Below, piece by piece: positions 36,262 through 45,002 of a stretch of DNA of 64,000 nucleotides. Source of the stretch: Tidjanibacter massiliensis (GTDB taxonomy: Bacteria; Bacteroidota; Bacteroidia; Bacteroidales; Rikenellaceae); the NCBI RefSeq assembly GCF_900104605.1, contig NZ_LT629960.1, forward strand, positions 1,550,001 to 1,614,000, read 5' to 3'. Under the pieces are notes generated by a model, which saw only the letters and a program-made list of their open reading frames with translations, was not told the origin of the DNA and ran no database searches. The first letter of the stretch is position 1; the number at the start of each line of letters is the position of its first letter. Both the position numbers and the translations under genes were made by a program.

Positions 36262-36840
36262 ATGTCCCATGACATAAGAACGGAACGGCTGCACCTGCGG
36301 CCGTTTGCCGAACAGGATGCGAAAGCCCTGCTGGACATTCTGGGCGACACCGAAGTGAATACATTCCTGCCCATGTTTCCGCTGAAGCATTTGGAAGAGG
36401 CCGAGGCATACCTGCACAAGAAACTTGCAGCACTGCGTTCCGGCGAATCGCTTTTATACGATGCCGTCTGCATGAAAGGCAGCGATGTACCCGTCGGTTA
36501 TGTCCACGTAAGCGGCGCCGGCAGCCACGACCTGGGGTACGGACTCCGAAAAGCATTCTGGCACCGGGGCCTGTGTACGGAAGCCTGCCAGGCCATCATC
36601 GACCGGCTTCGGCGAGATGGTCTCCCTTATGTTACGGCGACGCACGACGTGAACAACCCGAGAAGCGGAAACGTGATGCAGGCCATAGGTATGAAATACC
36701 GTTACTCCTACCGGGAGCTCTGGCTGCCCAAAAACATCCCGGTCGTCTTTCGCATGTATCAACTCAACCTCGACGGACAGGAAGAACGGATTTATGACGA
36801 ATACCGGAACAAATATCCGCATTTCATAGAGGAACTCTGA
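36262..36840 (+). CDS. GNAT family N-acetyltransferase (RimJ/RimL type)
   Basis: 192 residues. DIRTERLHLRPFAEQDAKALLDIL at the start and YGLRKAFWHRGLCTEACQAIIDRL (acetyl-CoA binding, Q/RxxGxG/A variant) with ATHDVNNPRSGNVMQAIGMKYRYSYREL are the pattern of the PF13302 group that acetylates ribosomal protein N-termini or small molecules. Substrate unknown. It follows hemW by 170 bases with no gene between; co-transcription is possible. Its start is the ATG at 36262; the frame stays open far upstream inside hemW, where it is a shadow. Confidence 0.88.
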   Translation: MSHDIRTERLHLRPFAEQDAKALLDILGDTEVNTFLPMFPLKHLEEAEAYLHKKLAALRSGESLLYDAVCMKGSDVPVGYVHVSGAGSHDLGYGLRKAFWHRGLCTEACQAIIDRLRRDGLPYVTATHDVNNPRSGNVMQAIGMKYRYSYRELWLPKNIPVVFRMYQLNLDGQEERIYDEYRNKYPHFIEEL

Positions 36841-36900
36841 CCTGCCAGCCTCTCCCTATCCTTTCCCGGACACCGCCGCCATAAACCGGCAGCATTCCGT

Positions 36901-36933
36901 GCCGTACTGTTCCTGCCCCCGCAACAGTACGGC
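36901..36933 (+). terminator. Hairpin after the GNAT gene
   Basis: GCCGTACTGTT/AACAGTACGGC, a perfect 11-bp stem with an 11-base loop, 60 bases past the stop. No U-tract on either side, so its role as a terminator is uncertain. Confidence 0.4.
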
Positions 36934-37223
36934 CACAGAGATTCCGAAAACCGACCGGCCATTTCCCTGTCGCCGCTTTCCGGCATTCCGACCGAACCGC
37001 ATACAGGTTCTGCACGGAAACCGCCCAACAACCACACGCAGGCAAGGGGCTCAGCTCCGACCGAGACAACTCCCGATTCCGTCACCGCCGCCGAACGTCT
37101 TCCCGAAACAGCGTCATGTCCGGCTGGGTTTCACCGGCCGGGATACACTGCCCGACAACGACACCCACTTTACCGCACCGTTTCGCAGGCAATCCGTTAC
37201 GGCTGTCTACGGAGCAAAGACGA
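36934..37223. other. Gap before the acyl-CoA dehydrogenase terminator
   Basis: About 290 bases with no supported gene, RNA or promoter. Confidence 0.4.
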
Positions 37224-37259
37224 GACGAGGGATGCGGCAAGATTGCCGCACCCCTCGTC
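37224..37259 (-). terminator. Terminator of the etf/acyl-CoA dehydrogenase cluster
   Basis: A 16-bp stem with one mismatch (GACGAGGG...CCCTCGTC with inner TGCGGCAA/TTGCCGCA) follows the acyl-CoA dehydrogenase stop by 36 bases; the minus-strand tail TCGTCTTTGC is only weakly U-rich. Confidence 0.65.
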
Positions 37260-37295
37260 CCAATCGGCTACGCTTTCCGCGCAACCGTTCTTATC

Positions 37296-39017
37296 TTATT
37301 CCAGCGTCTCGTTCAGAACCGCCTTGTAGAGGTCGATATCGCCGCAGCAGGAGTTGGCGATGAATTCGGCCGCCGCCTTGTTCTGCGCTTGGGCATACTT
37401 GATGTACGCCTCGGCAGGCACCCGATACTCTTCGCTCTCGGCCGCCTGACGGAGCAGGAGGTGCGAAAGGACGATGTGCCCGGTCATCTCCACGAGCCGG
37501 CGTGCATGGAACTCTATCTGTTCGCTGTCGCCGCCCGTTACGCGGGCTATCGCCCGTTCGTACTCCTCGCGCATGGCGATGAGCTTGTCGAGCTGGAACT
37601 TGAACTCGGCCGGGCGCTCGGCAGCCTCGTATGCCTTCATCTGCGCGAGGAACGTGCCGGTCGTCACGTGGCGGATGGCGGCCACCACCTGAAGCTGGGT
37701 CGTACCTTCGTAGATGTTGGTGATGCGGGCATCGCGGTAAATCCGTTCGATGGGATAGTCCTTCATGTAGCCCGAACCGCCGTGTATCTGTATGGCCTCG
37801 TAGGCAAGCTGGTTGGCATATTCGCTGGCGAACATCTTGCAGAGCGGCGTGAAGGCATCGGCGAGCTTGTTATAGGCCTTCATCTCGCTCTTTTCCTCGG
37901 CCGTCAGCGGACGTTCCTTGCCTATCTCCGCCCAGCACTTGTATATCTCGACGAAACGGGCCGTCTCGTACAGCATCGCACGCGATGCGTACAGTTTCGC
38001 CTTCATGTTCGTCAGGATTTCATAAATGGCCGGGAACTGGATGATGGGCTTGCCGAACTGCTGGCGTTCGTTGGCATACTTCAGCGCTTCGCGGTAGGCG
38101 GCCTCGCACAGCCCCGTGCCCTGTGCGCCGATACCGAGACGGGCGGCATTCATCAGGGACATCACGTATTTGATAAGGCCGAGCTTGCGGTCGCCGACGA
38201 GCTCTGCCGGAGCGTTCGTATAGACGAGCTCGCAGGTAGGCGAGCCTTTGATACCCAGCTTGTTCTCGATGCGACGCACCTTCACTCCGCCGTCGCGGCG
38301 GTCATAGACGAACATGGAGAGACCGCGCCCGTCCTTCGTCCCCTCTTCCGAGCGGGCGAGCACGAGCGAGATGTCGCCGTCGCCGTTGGTGATGAACCGC
38401 TTCACGCCGTTGAGCAACCACTTGCCGCGGGCCTCGTCGTAATGCGCCCGAAGCATCACCGCCTGCAGGTCGGAACCGGCATCGGGCTCGGTAAGCGCCA
38501 TGGCGCAGGTAGCCCCCCGTGATACGAGCGGCAGATATTTCTGCTTTATCTCCTCGCTGGCGAACTCGTTGATGGTTTCGGCGCAGTCCTGCAATCCCCA
38601 GATATTCTCGAAACCGGCATCGCCGCGGGCCACCATCTCGTTGGCCATCACGAAGCAGATGAGCGACATGTTGAGTCCTTCGTACTTGCGGGGCAGGTGG
38701 ATACCGCCCAATCCGGCCTTGCGGATGGCATCGAGGTTAGCCTGCGTACCGCGTGCATAGACGACATGGTCATCCACCACCCGCGGTCCCTCCTTATCGA
38801 CATCCTCGGCATTGGCCGCTATCACGTCGGCGCATATTCCGCCCGTTATCTCCAATACGCGGCGGTAGCTGTCCATCGCATCCTCGAAATCCGCCGGTGC
38901 ATAGTCGTACACATCCTTGTCGGCGAAATTCTTCTCGCGCAGCTCCACGATTTTCTTCATCAGCGGATGATTCAGGTGGAACTGCAGGTCTTTATTGTCT
39001 AAAAAAAAGTTTCCCAT
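37296..39017 (-). CDS. Acyl-CoA dehydrogenase, long form
   Basis: 573 residues, about 190 longer than the short-chain type. N-terminal helical domain with GGIHLPRKYEGLNMSL, middle beta domain with CAMALTEPDAGSDLQAV (FAD/substrate signature), and C-terminal helical domain with YANERQQFGKPI and QIHGGSGYMKDYPIERIYRDARITNIYEGTTQ, where the Glu of NIYEGT is the probable catalytic base. A further C-terminal stretch of about 120 residues (from MKAYEAAERPAEFKF) is extra. It lies downstream of etfB and etfA (73-base gap), so EtfAB is its electron partner. Substrate is not evident; the long form is the usual partner in Bacteroidetes. Confidence 0.9.
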   Translation of the reverse strand: MGNFFLDNKDLQFHLNHPLMKKIVELREKNFADKDVYDYAPADFEDAMDSYRRVLEITGGICADVIAANAEDVDKEGPRVVDDHVVYARGTQANLDAIRKAGLGGIHLPRKYEGLNMSLICFVMANEMVARGDAGFENIWGLQDCAETINEFASEEIKQKYLPLVSRGATCAMALTEPDAGSDLQAVMLRAHYDEARGKWLLNGVKRFITNGDGDISLVLARSEEGTKDGRGLSMFVYDRRDGGVKVRRIENKLGIKGSPTCELVYTNAPAELVGDRKLGLIKYVMSLMNAARLGIGAQGTGLCEAAYREALKYANERQQFGKPIIQFPAIYEILTNMKAKLYASRAMLYETARFVEIYKCWAEIGKERPLTAEEKSEMKAYNKLADAFTPLCKMFASEYANQLAYEAIQIHGGSGYMKDYPIERIYRDARITNIYEGTTQLQVVAAIRHVTTGTFLAQMKAYEAAERPAEFKFQLDKLIAMREEYERAIARVTGGDSEQIEFHARRLVEMTGHIVLSHLLLRQAAESEEYRVPAEAYIKYAQAQNKAAAEFIANSCCGDIDLYKAVLNETLE

Positions 39018-39090
39018 ATCTTGCCTTGCGGCAGGTTCCCGGATACGGGAAGCGGCGTCTCTCTCGGCCCTCCCCGGAAACGGCTCCCGC

Positions 39091-40110
39091 CTATTTGGAG
39101 TTTTGTTTATAGAACTTTATCATTTTGGGCACGACCTCCAGGGCACTGCCGGTAATCACATAATCGGCGAATTTGTTGATGGGCGCCTCCGGGTCGGTAT
39201 TGATGGCTATCACGATGGAGGCCTGGTCCATTCCCGCCGTATGCTGTATCTGACCGGAGATGCCGCAGGCGATGTAGAGTTTCGGCCGAACCGTCACGCC
39301 GGTCTGCCCCACCTGACGGGCATGGTCGGTAAATCCCGCATCCACGGCGGCACGCGACGCGCCCACCTCGCCGCCGAGCAGGTCGGCCAGTTCATGCAGC
39401 ATGGCGAAATTCTCCTTCGACCCCATGCCGTAACCGCCGGCCACGATAACCGGGGCGTTCTTGATGTCGATGCCCCGCTCCTCGATATGCCGGTCGATTA
39501 TTTTCACGACGAGGTCGCTCTCCTTCACGAACTTCGCCACGTCCACCCGTTTCACCTCCGGATGCTTCGGCTCCTTGAGCTCTTCCTTGCGCATCACGCC
39601 CTCGCGGACGGTCGCCATTTGCGGACGATGGTCGGGATTGACGATGGTGGCGATGATGTTGCCGCCGAAGGCAGGACGAATCTGATAGAGCAGGTTCTCG
39701 TACGACCGGCCGCTCTTGGCATCGGTATGGTCGCCTATGACGAGGCTCGTACAGTCGGCCGTGAGCCCGCTGCGCAGCGTGGAGGAGACGCGCGGAGCGA
39801 GGTCGCGCCCCACCGGCGTCGCACCGAACAGGGCTATCTGGGGTTTCTCCTCTTCGAAGATACCGCAAACCACCGCCGTATGGGGCAGGGTGCGGTACGG
39901 AGCGAGCTCCGCATCGTCCGCCAGCCAGAGCGTATCGGCTCCGTAGCGTCCGACAATCTTATCCATCTCCTTGAGTTCGTGACCGAGGGCGAGCGCTTCC
40001 AGTTTACACCCGAGGCGGTCGGCCAGTTCGCGGCCTTTGGTGAGCAGCTCCAGGCTGACATCAGCCACCTTGCCGCCTTCCGTTTCAATATATACGAATA
40101 CGTTGTTCAT
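39091..40110 (-). CDS. etfA: Electron transfer flavoprotein alpha subunit
   Basis: 339 residues. N-terminal Rossmann-like domain (VFVYIETEGGKVADVSLELLTKGRELAD) and C-terminal FAD domain with VGASRAAVDAGF, ARQVGQTGVTVRPKLYIACGISGQIQHTAGM and IVIAINTDPEAPINKFADYVITGS. The start MNNVFVYIE is fixed by GAGGAGGAA, a strong Shine-Dalgarno (40117-40125) that overlaps the etfB stop codon. Only 14 bases separate it from etfB, so subunits are made together. It passes electrons from an acyl-CoA dehydrogenase to a downstream acceptor, or bifurcates them. Confidence 0.93.
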   Translation of the reverse strand: MNNVFVYIETEGGKVADVSLELLTKGRELADRLGCKLEALALGHELKEMDKIVGRYGADTLWLADDAELAPYRTLPHTAVVCGIFEEEKPQIALFGATPVGRDLAPRVSSTLRSGLTADCTSLVIGDHTDAKSGRSYENLLYQIRPAFGGNIIATIVNPDHRPQMATVREGVMRKEELKEPKHPEVKRVDVAKFVKESDLVVKIIDRHIEERGIDIKNAPVIVAGGYGMGSKENFAMLHELADLLGGEVGASRAAVDAGFTDHARQVGQTGVTVRPKLYIACGISGQIQHTAGMDQASIVIAINTDPEAPINKFADYVITGSALEVVPKMIKFYKQNSK

Positions 40111-40116
40111 CTTACA

Positions 40117-40125
40117 TTCCTCCTC
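40117..40125 (-). promoter_or_regulatory. Strong Shine-Dalgarno site of etfA
   Basis: GAGGAGGAA on the minus strand, six bases before the etfA ATG and overlapping the last bases of etfB, which suggests translational coupling. Confidence 0.65.
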
Positions 40126-41003
40126 TATCCGAGCGTGTGGCTGGAAATAAGTTCGACCATCAGTGAATTGATATCCCCGTCCGAAGCGGTCAGTCTGCGC
40201 GACTCCTTGGCCTGGAATACCACGTTCTCTATCTGTTTTACCTTGGTGGGCGAACCGAGCAGTCCGAGCTGCTGGGGGTCCGCATCGATATCGCCGACGT
40301 TCCACTCATTGATTTTCAGGTAACTCTTGGCTTCGAGGAGCTGCATGTAGTAATCCTCGCCGAGCTCCTGCAGTTCGCTGCGGGTACGGGCATGCTTGTA
40401 CTTCATCACCCGTTTCGCGTTCTGGGGACGGCATTCGGGAGCCGAACCGTTCACCGTCATCAGCATCGGATAAGGCGACGAAACGGTCTCCACGCCATGT
40501 TCCAGACGACGTTTGATGACGATGCGGCTGTCGTCTATCGACACGATTTGTTCCGCATAGGTCACCTGCGGAAGACCGAGTTTCTCAGCCACCTGCGGCC
40601 CCACCTGCGCGGTATCGCCGTCGATGGCCTGCCGGCCCGCCACGATGATATCGGGCTTTATCTCGGCCAGCGCCCGCGAAAGGGCATAGGAGGTGGCGAG
40701 GGTATCCGCACCGGCGAATGCCCTGTCCGTAAGAAGGTATCCGCCGTCGGCACCGCGGAACATGGCATCGCGTATGATATCCGCAGCACGCAGCGGCCCC
40801 ATGGTCAGGATATATACCGTACTCCCTTCGCACATGTCCTTGATGGTCAGTGCCTGTTCGAGCGCATTCAGGTCTTCGGGGTTGAAGATGGCCGGCAGGG
40901 CGGCACGGTTCACCGTACCGTCGGCCTTCATGGCATCCTTGCCCACGTTGCGCGTGTCGGGAACCTGCTTGGCGAGTACAACTACTTTCAACTGTTTTCC
41001 CAT
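40125..41003 (-). CDS. etfB: Electron transfer flavoprotein beta subunit
   Basis: 292 residues, alpha/beta domain that clasps the alpha subunit. Key stretches are KVVVLAKQVPDTRNV, FNPEDLNALEQALTIKD, MGPLRAADIIRDAMFRGADGGYLL and AGRQAIDGDTAQVGPQVAE (nucleotide loop). Respiratory ETFs usually have DDCNQTG in that last loop and bind AMP; the GDTAQVGP form resembles clostridial bifurcating ETFs as I remember them, so a second flavin is possible. First gene of etfB-etfA-acyl-CoA dehydrogenase. An unusual hairpin (41034-41053) lies 30 bases upstream of the start, in a 435-base leader region. Confidence 0.93.
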   Translation of the reverse strand: MGKQLKVVVLAKQVPDTRNVGKDAMKADGTVNRAALPAIFNPEDLNALEQALTIKDMCEGSTVYILTMGPLRAADIIRDAMFRGADGGYLLTDRAFAGADTLATSYALSRALAEIKPDIIVAGRQAIDGDTAQVGPQVAEKLGLPQVTYAEQIVSIDDSRIVIKRRLEHGVETVSSPYPMLMTVNGSAPECRPQNAKRVMKYKHARTRSELQELGEDYYMQLLEAKSYLKINEWNVGDIDADPQQLGLLGSPTKVKQIENVVFQAKESRRLTASDGDINSLMVELISSHTLG

Positions 41004-41438
41004 TAGCTTAACTTTTATTTAGTAACCGAACCGCGTGCGGGCTGCGCCGCACGGGATTCCTTTTAATATCACCGATTTCCGAAAGCTCCTGCCGACACCG
41101 CCGCCGACATGCCCCGCCACGGCCCTGCAAGACGGCCCGGCATCCTGCCTTTGCATTGCAACATACTGTATGACAATACTATCTCTACATAGCCGGGATA
41201 GCTGCAAATACACCGTTCCAAATTAGGGCCGGATGCAAATTTACTCTTTTTTCCGAGAAAGGTGCATAAACGTCCCGTTTTTTCGGGGCTTTCCCGTCGG
41301 CCGACCGTCCATCGGATACGAATACACTAACATCCAGCCACTTAACAAGTCCTCTCAGACCGCTGCCGCTCCGAAAACGCCTCCGGCGCATCCGTATTAG
41401 GATTATAATCGTTATATTAGCAAGCTTAAAATCCGGGA
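41004..41438. other. Divergent control region of etfB and the TPR gene
   Basis: 435 bases with no gene. On the minus strand TAAATTTG (41236-41243) could be the -7 box of etfB with a leader of about 225 nt, and a CGTGCGG/CCGCACG hairpin (41034-41053) lies just before etfB. On the plus strand only a weak TATATTAG is seen before the TPR gene. I recognise no riboswitch. Confidence 0.45.
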
Positions 41439-43439
41439 ATGCGTAAATTCATTGGGGCCATACTATTCCTTTTCTGCATGTTCGCAGACAACGCCGGAGC
41501 GCAGGTCAACAAACAGTATTTCGTGTGGGTAGGCCGCGACATGGTTATGGACAGCCGCTACCGGGAAGCGATAGAGACGCTCAACATTCTGCTGCGCGCC
41601 GACCCGGACGCCTACGAAGGTTACTTCTGGCGCGGTATCGCGAAGTATCACCTAGACGACCTGCTGGGCGCCGAACGGGATTTCACCCTGACACTCGCAA
41701 AAAATCCGGTTTACACCAACGCCTACCAATTCCGTGCACTCACCCGTTCGCGGCTCGGCAACTACGACGACGCGATGAAAGACTTCGACGAAGCCATCGA
41801 ACTGCGTCCCGATTATCCGGCCCCCTATTACAGCCGGGGCGTCACGAACATTCTCACGGGGCGCTACCGCGAAGCCGTCGATGACTTCAACATGTACATG
41901 CGCTTCAACCAGCGCGACGCCGACGCCTACGCCAACCGGGGCACAGCGTACCTCCACCTGCAGGATACGGTCGCCGCATACGAGGACTTCGGCAGGGCCA
42001 TCCGCACCAATCGGGAGTATCCGCGCGGTTACCTCGAACGCGGTTCGCTCTACATGGAGCAGGGCAGGTACGACGAAGCGCTCGCCGATTTCGATACGGC
42101 CGTACGGTGCGACACGTCGTACATACCGGCCTACTTCAGCCGGGCCATGGCCTATTACAGGAAGCACAACCTGCAGGCCGCACTCGCCGATTTCGACCGG
42201 GTACTGGAGCTCGACCCGACCAGTTCGGTAACCTACTTCAACCGGGCGCTGGTGCGCACCGAAACGGGTGACTACAACCGGGCCCTGGAGGATTACGACC
42301 AGGTAGCCGCCTACTCGCCGGGCAACGTCATCGTCTACTACAACCGGGCCGGCCTCCGCTTCAGACTCGGCGAATTGCAGGGGGCGCTGGAAGACTACGA
42401 CCGCGCCATCGAACTCTATCCCGACTTCGCCAACGCCTACCTCGGCCGGGCTTCGGTCAAATACCTGCTCCGTGACAGCGAAGGCGCCGAACGGGACCGC
42501 AGTGTCGCCGAACGCAAAATCGCCGAATACCGGGCACGGCTCGAAGGGGAAAGCGAAGTCTCCTTTGCCGACACCTCCCGGCAATTCGACAAACTGCTGT
42601 CGTTCGACACGCAGCTCTCCGACGGACCGGTACGCAATACGGCAACGGGAACGAACGAGCGAATAACGCTGCGCCCCTCCTACGGCTTCACCCTCCGTTC
42701 GGATGCGGAGCCAGGCCGGGGCCTCATCCTGCACCCCGGAGAGGCCGAGGCGGAAGAGTTCATCGCTTCGCTGGGCGACGCATCGGTCGTCTTCGGATGC
42801 GAAGGAAGCGACATGGCGGCCGCCGCCCTCGTCAGGAAGGACGAGGCCGTCTCGGCGGACATCGCCGCCAACGGCAGCCGCTGGCAGGCCTATTTCATGC
42901 GGGGCATGACACAGGCGCTGCTGAAACAGTACACCAACGCGGTCGGAGCCCTTTCGACTGCCATCACGCTCTCTCCGCGCAACCCGTTCCTCTACATCGC
43001 CCGCAGCGCCGTACAGGCCGAAATGACGGATTTCATCTCCTCCATGAACAACGGTTATTCGCGCATTTCGCCCGAAAGCGACCGTTCGGCCAGGATGCGC
43101 GACGCGGCACGGACGTACGACTACGACGAAGCCATCTCCGACCTGAACAAGGCGGCCAAACTCAATCCGAACCTCCCCTGCATCTACTACAACCGGGGCA
43201 ATCTGTTCGCCCTGTCGGGACGCTTCCCGGAGGCATTCGAGGAGTATTCGCACGCCATCGCCCTCGACCCGGGCCTCGCCGAAGCCTATTTCAACAGGGG
43301 CTTGGTACAGATATACATGAAGGATACCCGCAAGGGGCTGCTCGACATCAGCAAGGCGGGCGAACTCGGCATCGGCGAAGCCTACGACCTGCTCCGGCTC
43401 TACTCGGCCGCCGGCATGCCGAACGACACGGACAACTGA
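41439..43439 (+). CDS. Exported tetratricopeptide-repeat protein
   Basis: 666 residues. A signal peptide (MRKFIGAILFLFCMFADNAGA) leads into about nine TPR units at residues 30-350 (for example AYQFRALTRSRLGNYDDAMKDFDEAIELRPDYPAPYYSRG and AYFSRAMAYYRKHNLQAALADFDRVLELDP), a non-TPR middle of about 120 residues, then three to four more TPRs near the C-terminus (CIYYNRGNLFALSGRFPEAFEEYSHAIALDPGLAEAYFNRG). Such arrays bind partner proteins in the periplasm or at the outer membrane. The MFS permease gene starts 31 bases later on the same strand, so they may be co-transcribed. Partner unknown. Confidence 0.85.
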   Translation: MRKFIGAILFLFCMFADNAGAQVNKQYFVWVGRDMVMDSRYREAIETLNILLRADPDAYEGYFWRGIAKYHLDDLLGAERDFTLTLAKNPVYTNAYQFRALTRSRLGNYDDAMKDFDEAIELRPDYPAPYYSRGVTNILTGRYREAVDDFNMYMRFNQRDADAYANRGTAYLHLQDTVAAYEDFGRAIRTNREYPRGYLERGSLYMEQGRYDEALADFDTAVRCDTSYIPAYFSRAMAYYRKHNLQAALADFDRVLELDPTSSVTYFNRALVRTETGDYNRALEDYDQVAAYSPGNVIVYYNRAGLRFRLGELQGALEDYDRAIELYPDFANAYLGRASVKYLLRDSEGAERDRSVAERKIAEYRARLEGESEVSFADTSRQFDKLLSFDTQLSDGPVRNTATGTNERITLRPSYGFTLRSDAEPGRGLILHPGEAEAEEFIASLGDASVVFGCEGSDMAAAALVRKDEAVSADIAANGSRWQAYFMRGMTQALLKQYTNAVGALSTAITLSPRNPFLYIARSAVQAEMTDFISSMNNGYSRISPESDRSARMRDAARTYDYDEAISDLNKAAKLNPNLPCIYYNRGNLFALSGRFPEAFEEYSHAIALDPGLAEAYFNRGLVQIYMKDTRKGLLDISKAGELGIGEAYDLLRLYSAAGMPNDTDN

Positions 43440-43470
43440 CATAAACCATAAAATATCAAATGAAGAAAAA

Positions 43471-44868
43471 ATGACACAGACAATGCAAAGAAAGCTCAAC
43501 GACTCGGTCGTGGCAAGATGGGGGGCGCTGATACTCATCGCACTGATGATGTTCTTCGCCTACATGTTCGTGGACGTTATCTCCCCGATATCGTCCCTTT
43601 TGGAGACGCAGCGGGGGTGGTCGCCGGACGTTTACGGCACGGTCGTAGGTTCGGAGTATTTCCTCAACGTATTCGTACTTTTCCTGATATTCGCAGGCAT
43701 CATCCTCGACAAGATGGGGGTGCGCTTCACGGGACTCCTCTCGGCCGGCCTGATGATAATAGGTGCCGGAATTAAGCTCTACGGTATCAGCGACTACTTC
43801 GTGGGCGGCGGTTTCGGCTGGGAATTCTTCAATTCATTCTGGCCCTCGATGCCCGGCAGCGCAAAGGTGGCATGCATCGGTTTCGCCATCTTCGGATGCG
43901 GCGCCGAAATGGCGGGCGTGACGGTTTCGCGAGCCATCGCACGCTGGTTTGACGGCAAGGAGATGGCGCTCGCCATGGGTGTGGAGATGGCCATTGCACG
44001 CCTCGGCGTGACGGCCGTCTTCTTCCTCTCGCCCCGTCTGGCCGCAATCGCACCCGAAAGCGTCGTGCGCCCGGTAGCGGTCGTAGGCGCCCTGCTCTGC
44101 ATCGGCTTTCTCACCTTCCTCGTCTTCACGTTCATGGACCGGAAACTCGACCGGCAAATGGGTAACATCGAAGAGATAGAGGAGGACAAATTCAAGGTAA
44201 AAGACCTCGGCAACCTCTTCGGAAGCAAAACCTTCATGATAGTGGCATTCCTCTGCGTGCTCTACTATTCGGCCATCTTCCCCTTCCAGAAGTTCGCCGT
44301 TCCCATGCTACAGAACACGCTCGCCATCTCCAGCCAGGAGGCTTCCGACCTCTTCGCATGGTTCCCCATCGGAGCGATGATACTCACGCCGCTCCTCGGT
44401 GCATTCCTCGACTTCAGGGGCAAGGGAGCCACGATGCTCATTCTCGGCGCCATTCTGATGTGTGCATGCCACCTCACTTTCGCGCTCGTCCCGTTGACCA
44501 AGCCCATCGCCTACATCGCCATCATTCTGCTCGGCGTGTCGTTCTCGCTCGTTCCCGCCGCCCTGTGGCCTTCGGTACCCAAGCTGGTGGACGGCCGGTA
44601 CCTCGGTTCGGGCTACTCGGTCATCTTCTGGATACAGAACCTCGGTCTGTGGGCCTTCCCGCTCATCATCGGCAAAACGCTCCAGGCTACCAACCCCGGT
44701 GTATCGGAACAGATACAGGCAGGCGTGGAGGGCGTAACCTACAACTATACGGTACCGATGCTTGTCTTTGCGAGTCTCGGTGTCCTCGCCTTCTTCCTCG
44801 GCATCTGGCTCAAACGGCTCGATACGAAGAACCACTACGGTTTGGAACTGCCCAACGTCAAAAAGTAA
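43471..44868 (+). CDS. Major facilitator superfamily transporter
   Basis: 465 residues and about 12 membrane helices, with the MFS features GIILDKMGVRFTG (loop 2-3) and the repeat in the second half LLGAFLDFRGKGATM. Many Phe/Gly-rich helices and a cytosolic central loop (MDRKLDRQMGNIEEIEEDKFKVKDLG, about residues 222-250). Resembles the group of Bacteroidales MFS permeases often annotated as nitrate/oxalate-like by default; the real substrate cannot be told. Starts 31 bases after the TPR gene; an ATG four codons in is an alternative. Followed by a strong terminator. Confidence 0.88.
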   Translation: MTQTMQRKLNDSVVARWGALILIALMMFFAYMFVDVISPISSLLETQRGWSPDVYGTVVGSEYFLNVFVLFLIFAGIILDKMGVRFTGLLSAGLMIIGAGIKLYGISDYFVGGGFGWEFFNSFWPSMPGSAKVACIGFAIFGCGAEMAGVTVSRAIARWFDGKEMALAMGVEMAIARLGVTAVFFLSPRLAAIAPESVVRPVAVVGALLCIGFLTFLVFTFMDRKLDRQMGNIEEIEEDKFKVKDLGNLFGSKTFMIVAFLCVLYYSAIFPFQKFAVPMLQNTLAISSQEASDLFAWFPIGAMILTPLLGAFLDFRGKGATMLILGAILMCACHLTFALVPLTKPIAYIAIILLGVSFSLVPAALWPSVPKLVDGRYLGSGYSVIFWIQNLGLWAFPLIIGKTLQATNPGVSEQIQAGVEGVTYNYTVPMLVFASLGVLAFFLGIWLKRLDTKNHYGLELPNVKK

Positions 44869-44886
44869 GGAGACCGTCCACACAAC

Positions 44887-44919
44887 AGCGAGGGGAAACG
44901 TTATCCGTTTCCCCTCGCT
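44887..44919 (+). terminator. Terminator of the TPR/MFS unit
   Basis: AGCGAGGGGAAACG/CGTTTCCCCTCGCT is a perfect 14-bp stem with a five-base loop, followed by TTGCATCTATT. It is 18 bases after the MFS stop. Confidence 0.8.
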
Positions 44920-45002
44920 TTGCATCTATTGTCCGGGCAGGCCGCCCGATTCGTTCCGGACACGGTCCGTAGAGCATCCTCCGCCGACCGGCCGTCACCC
45001 GC

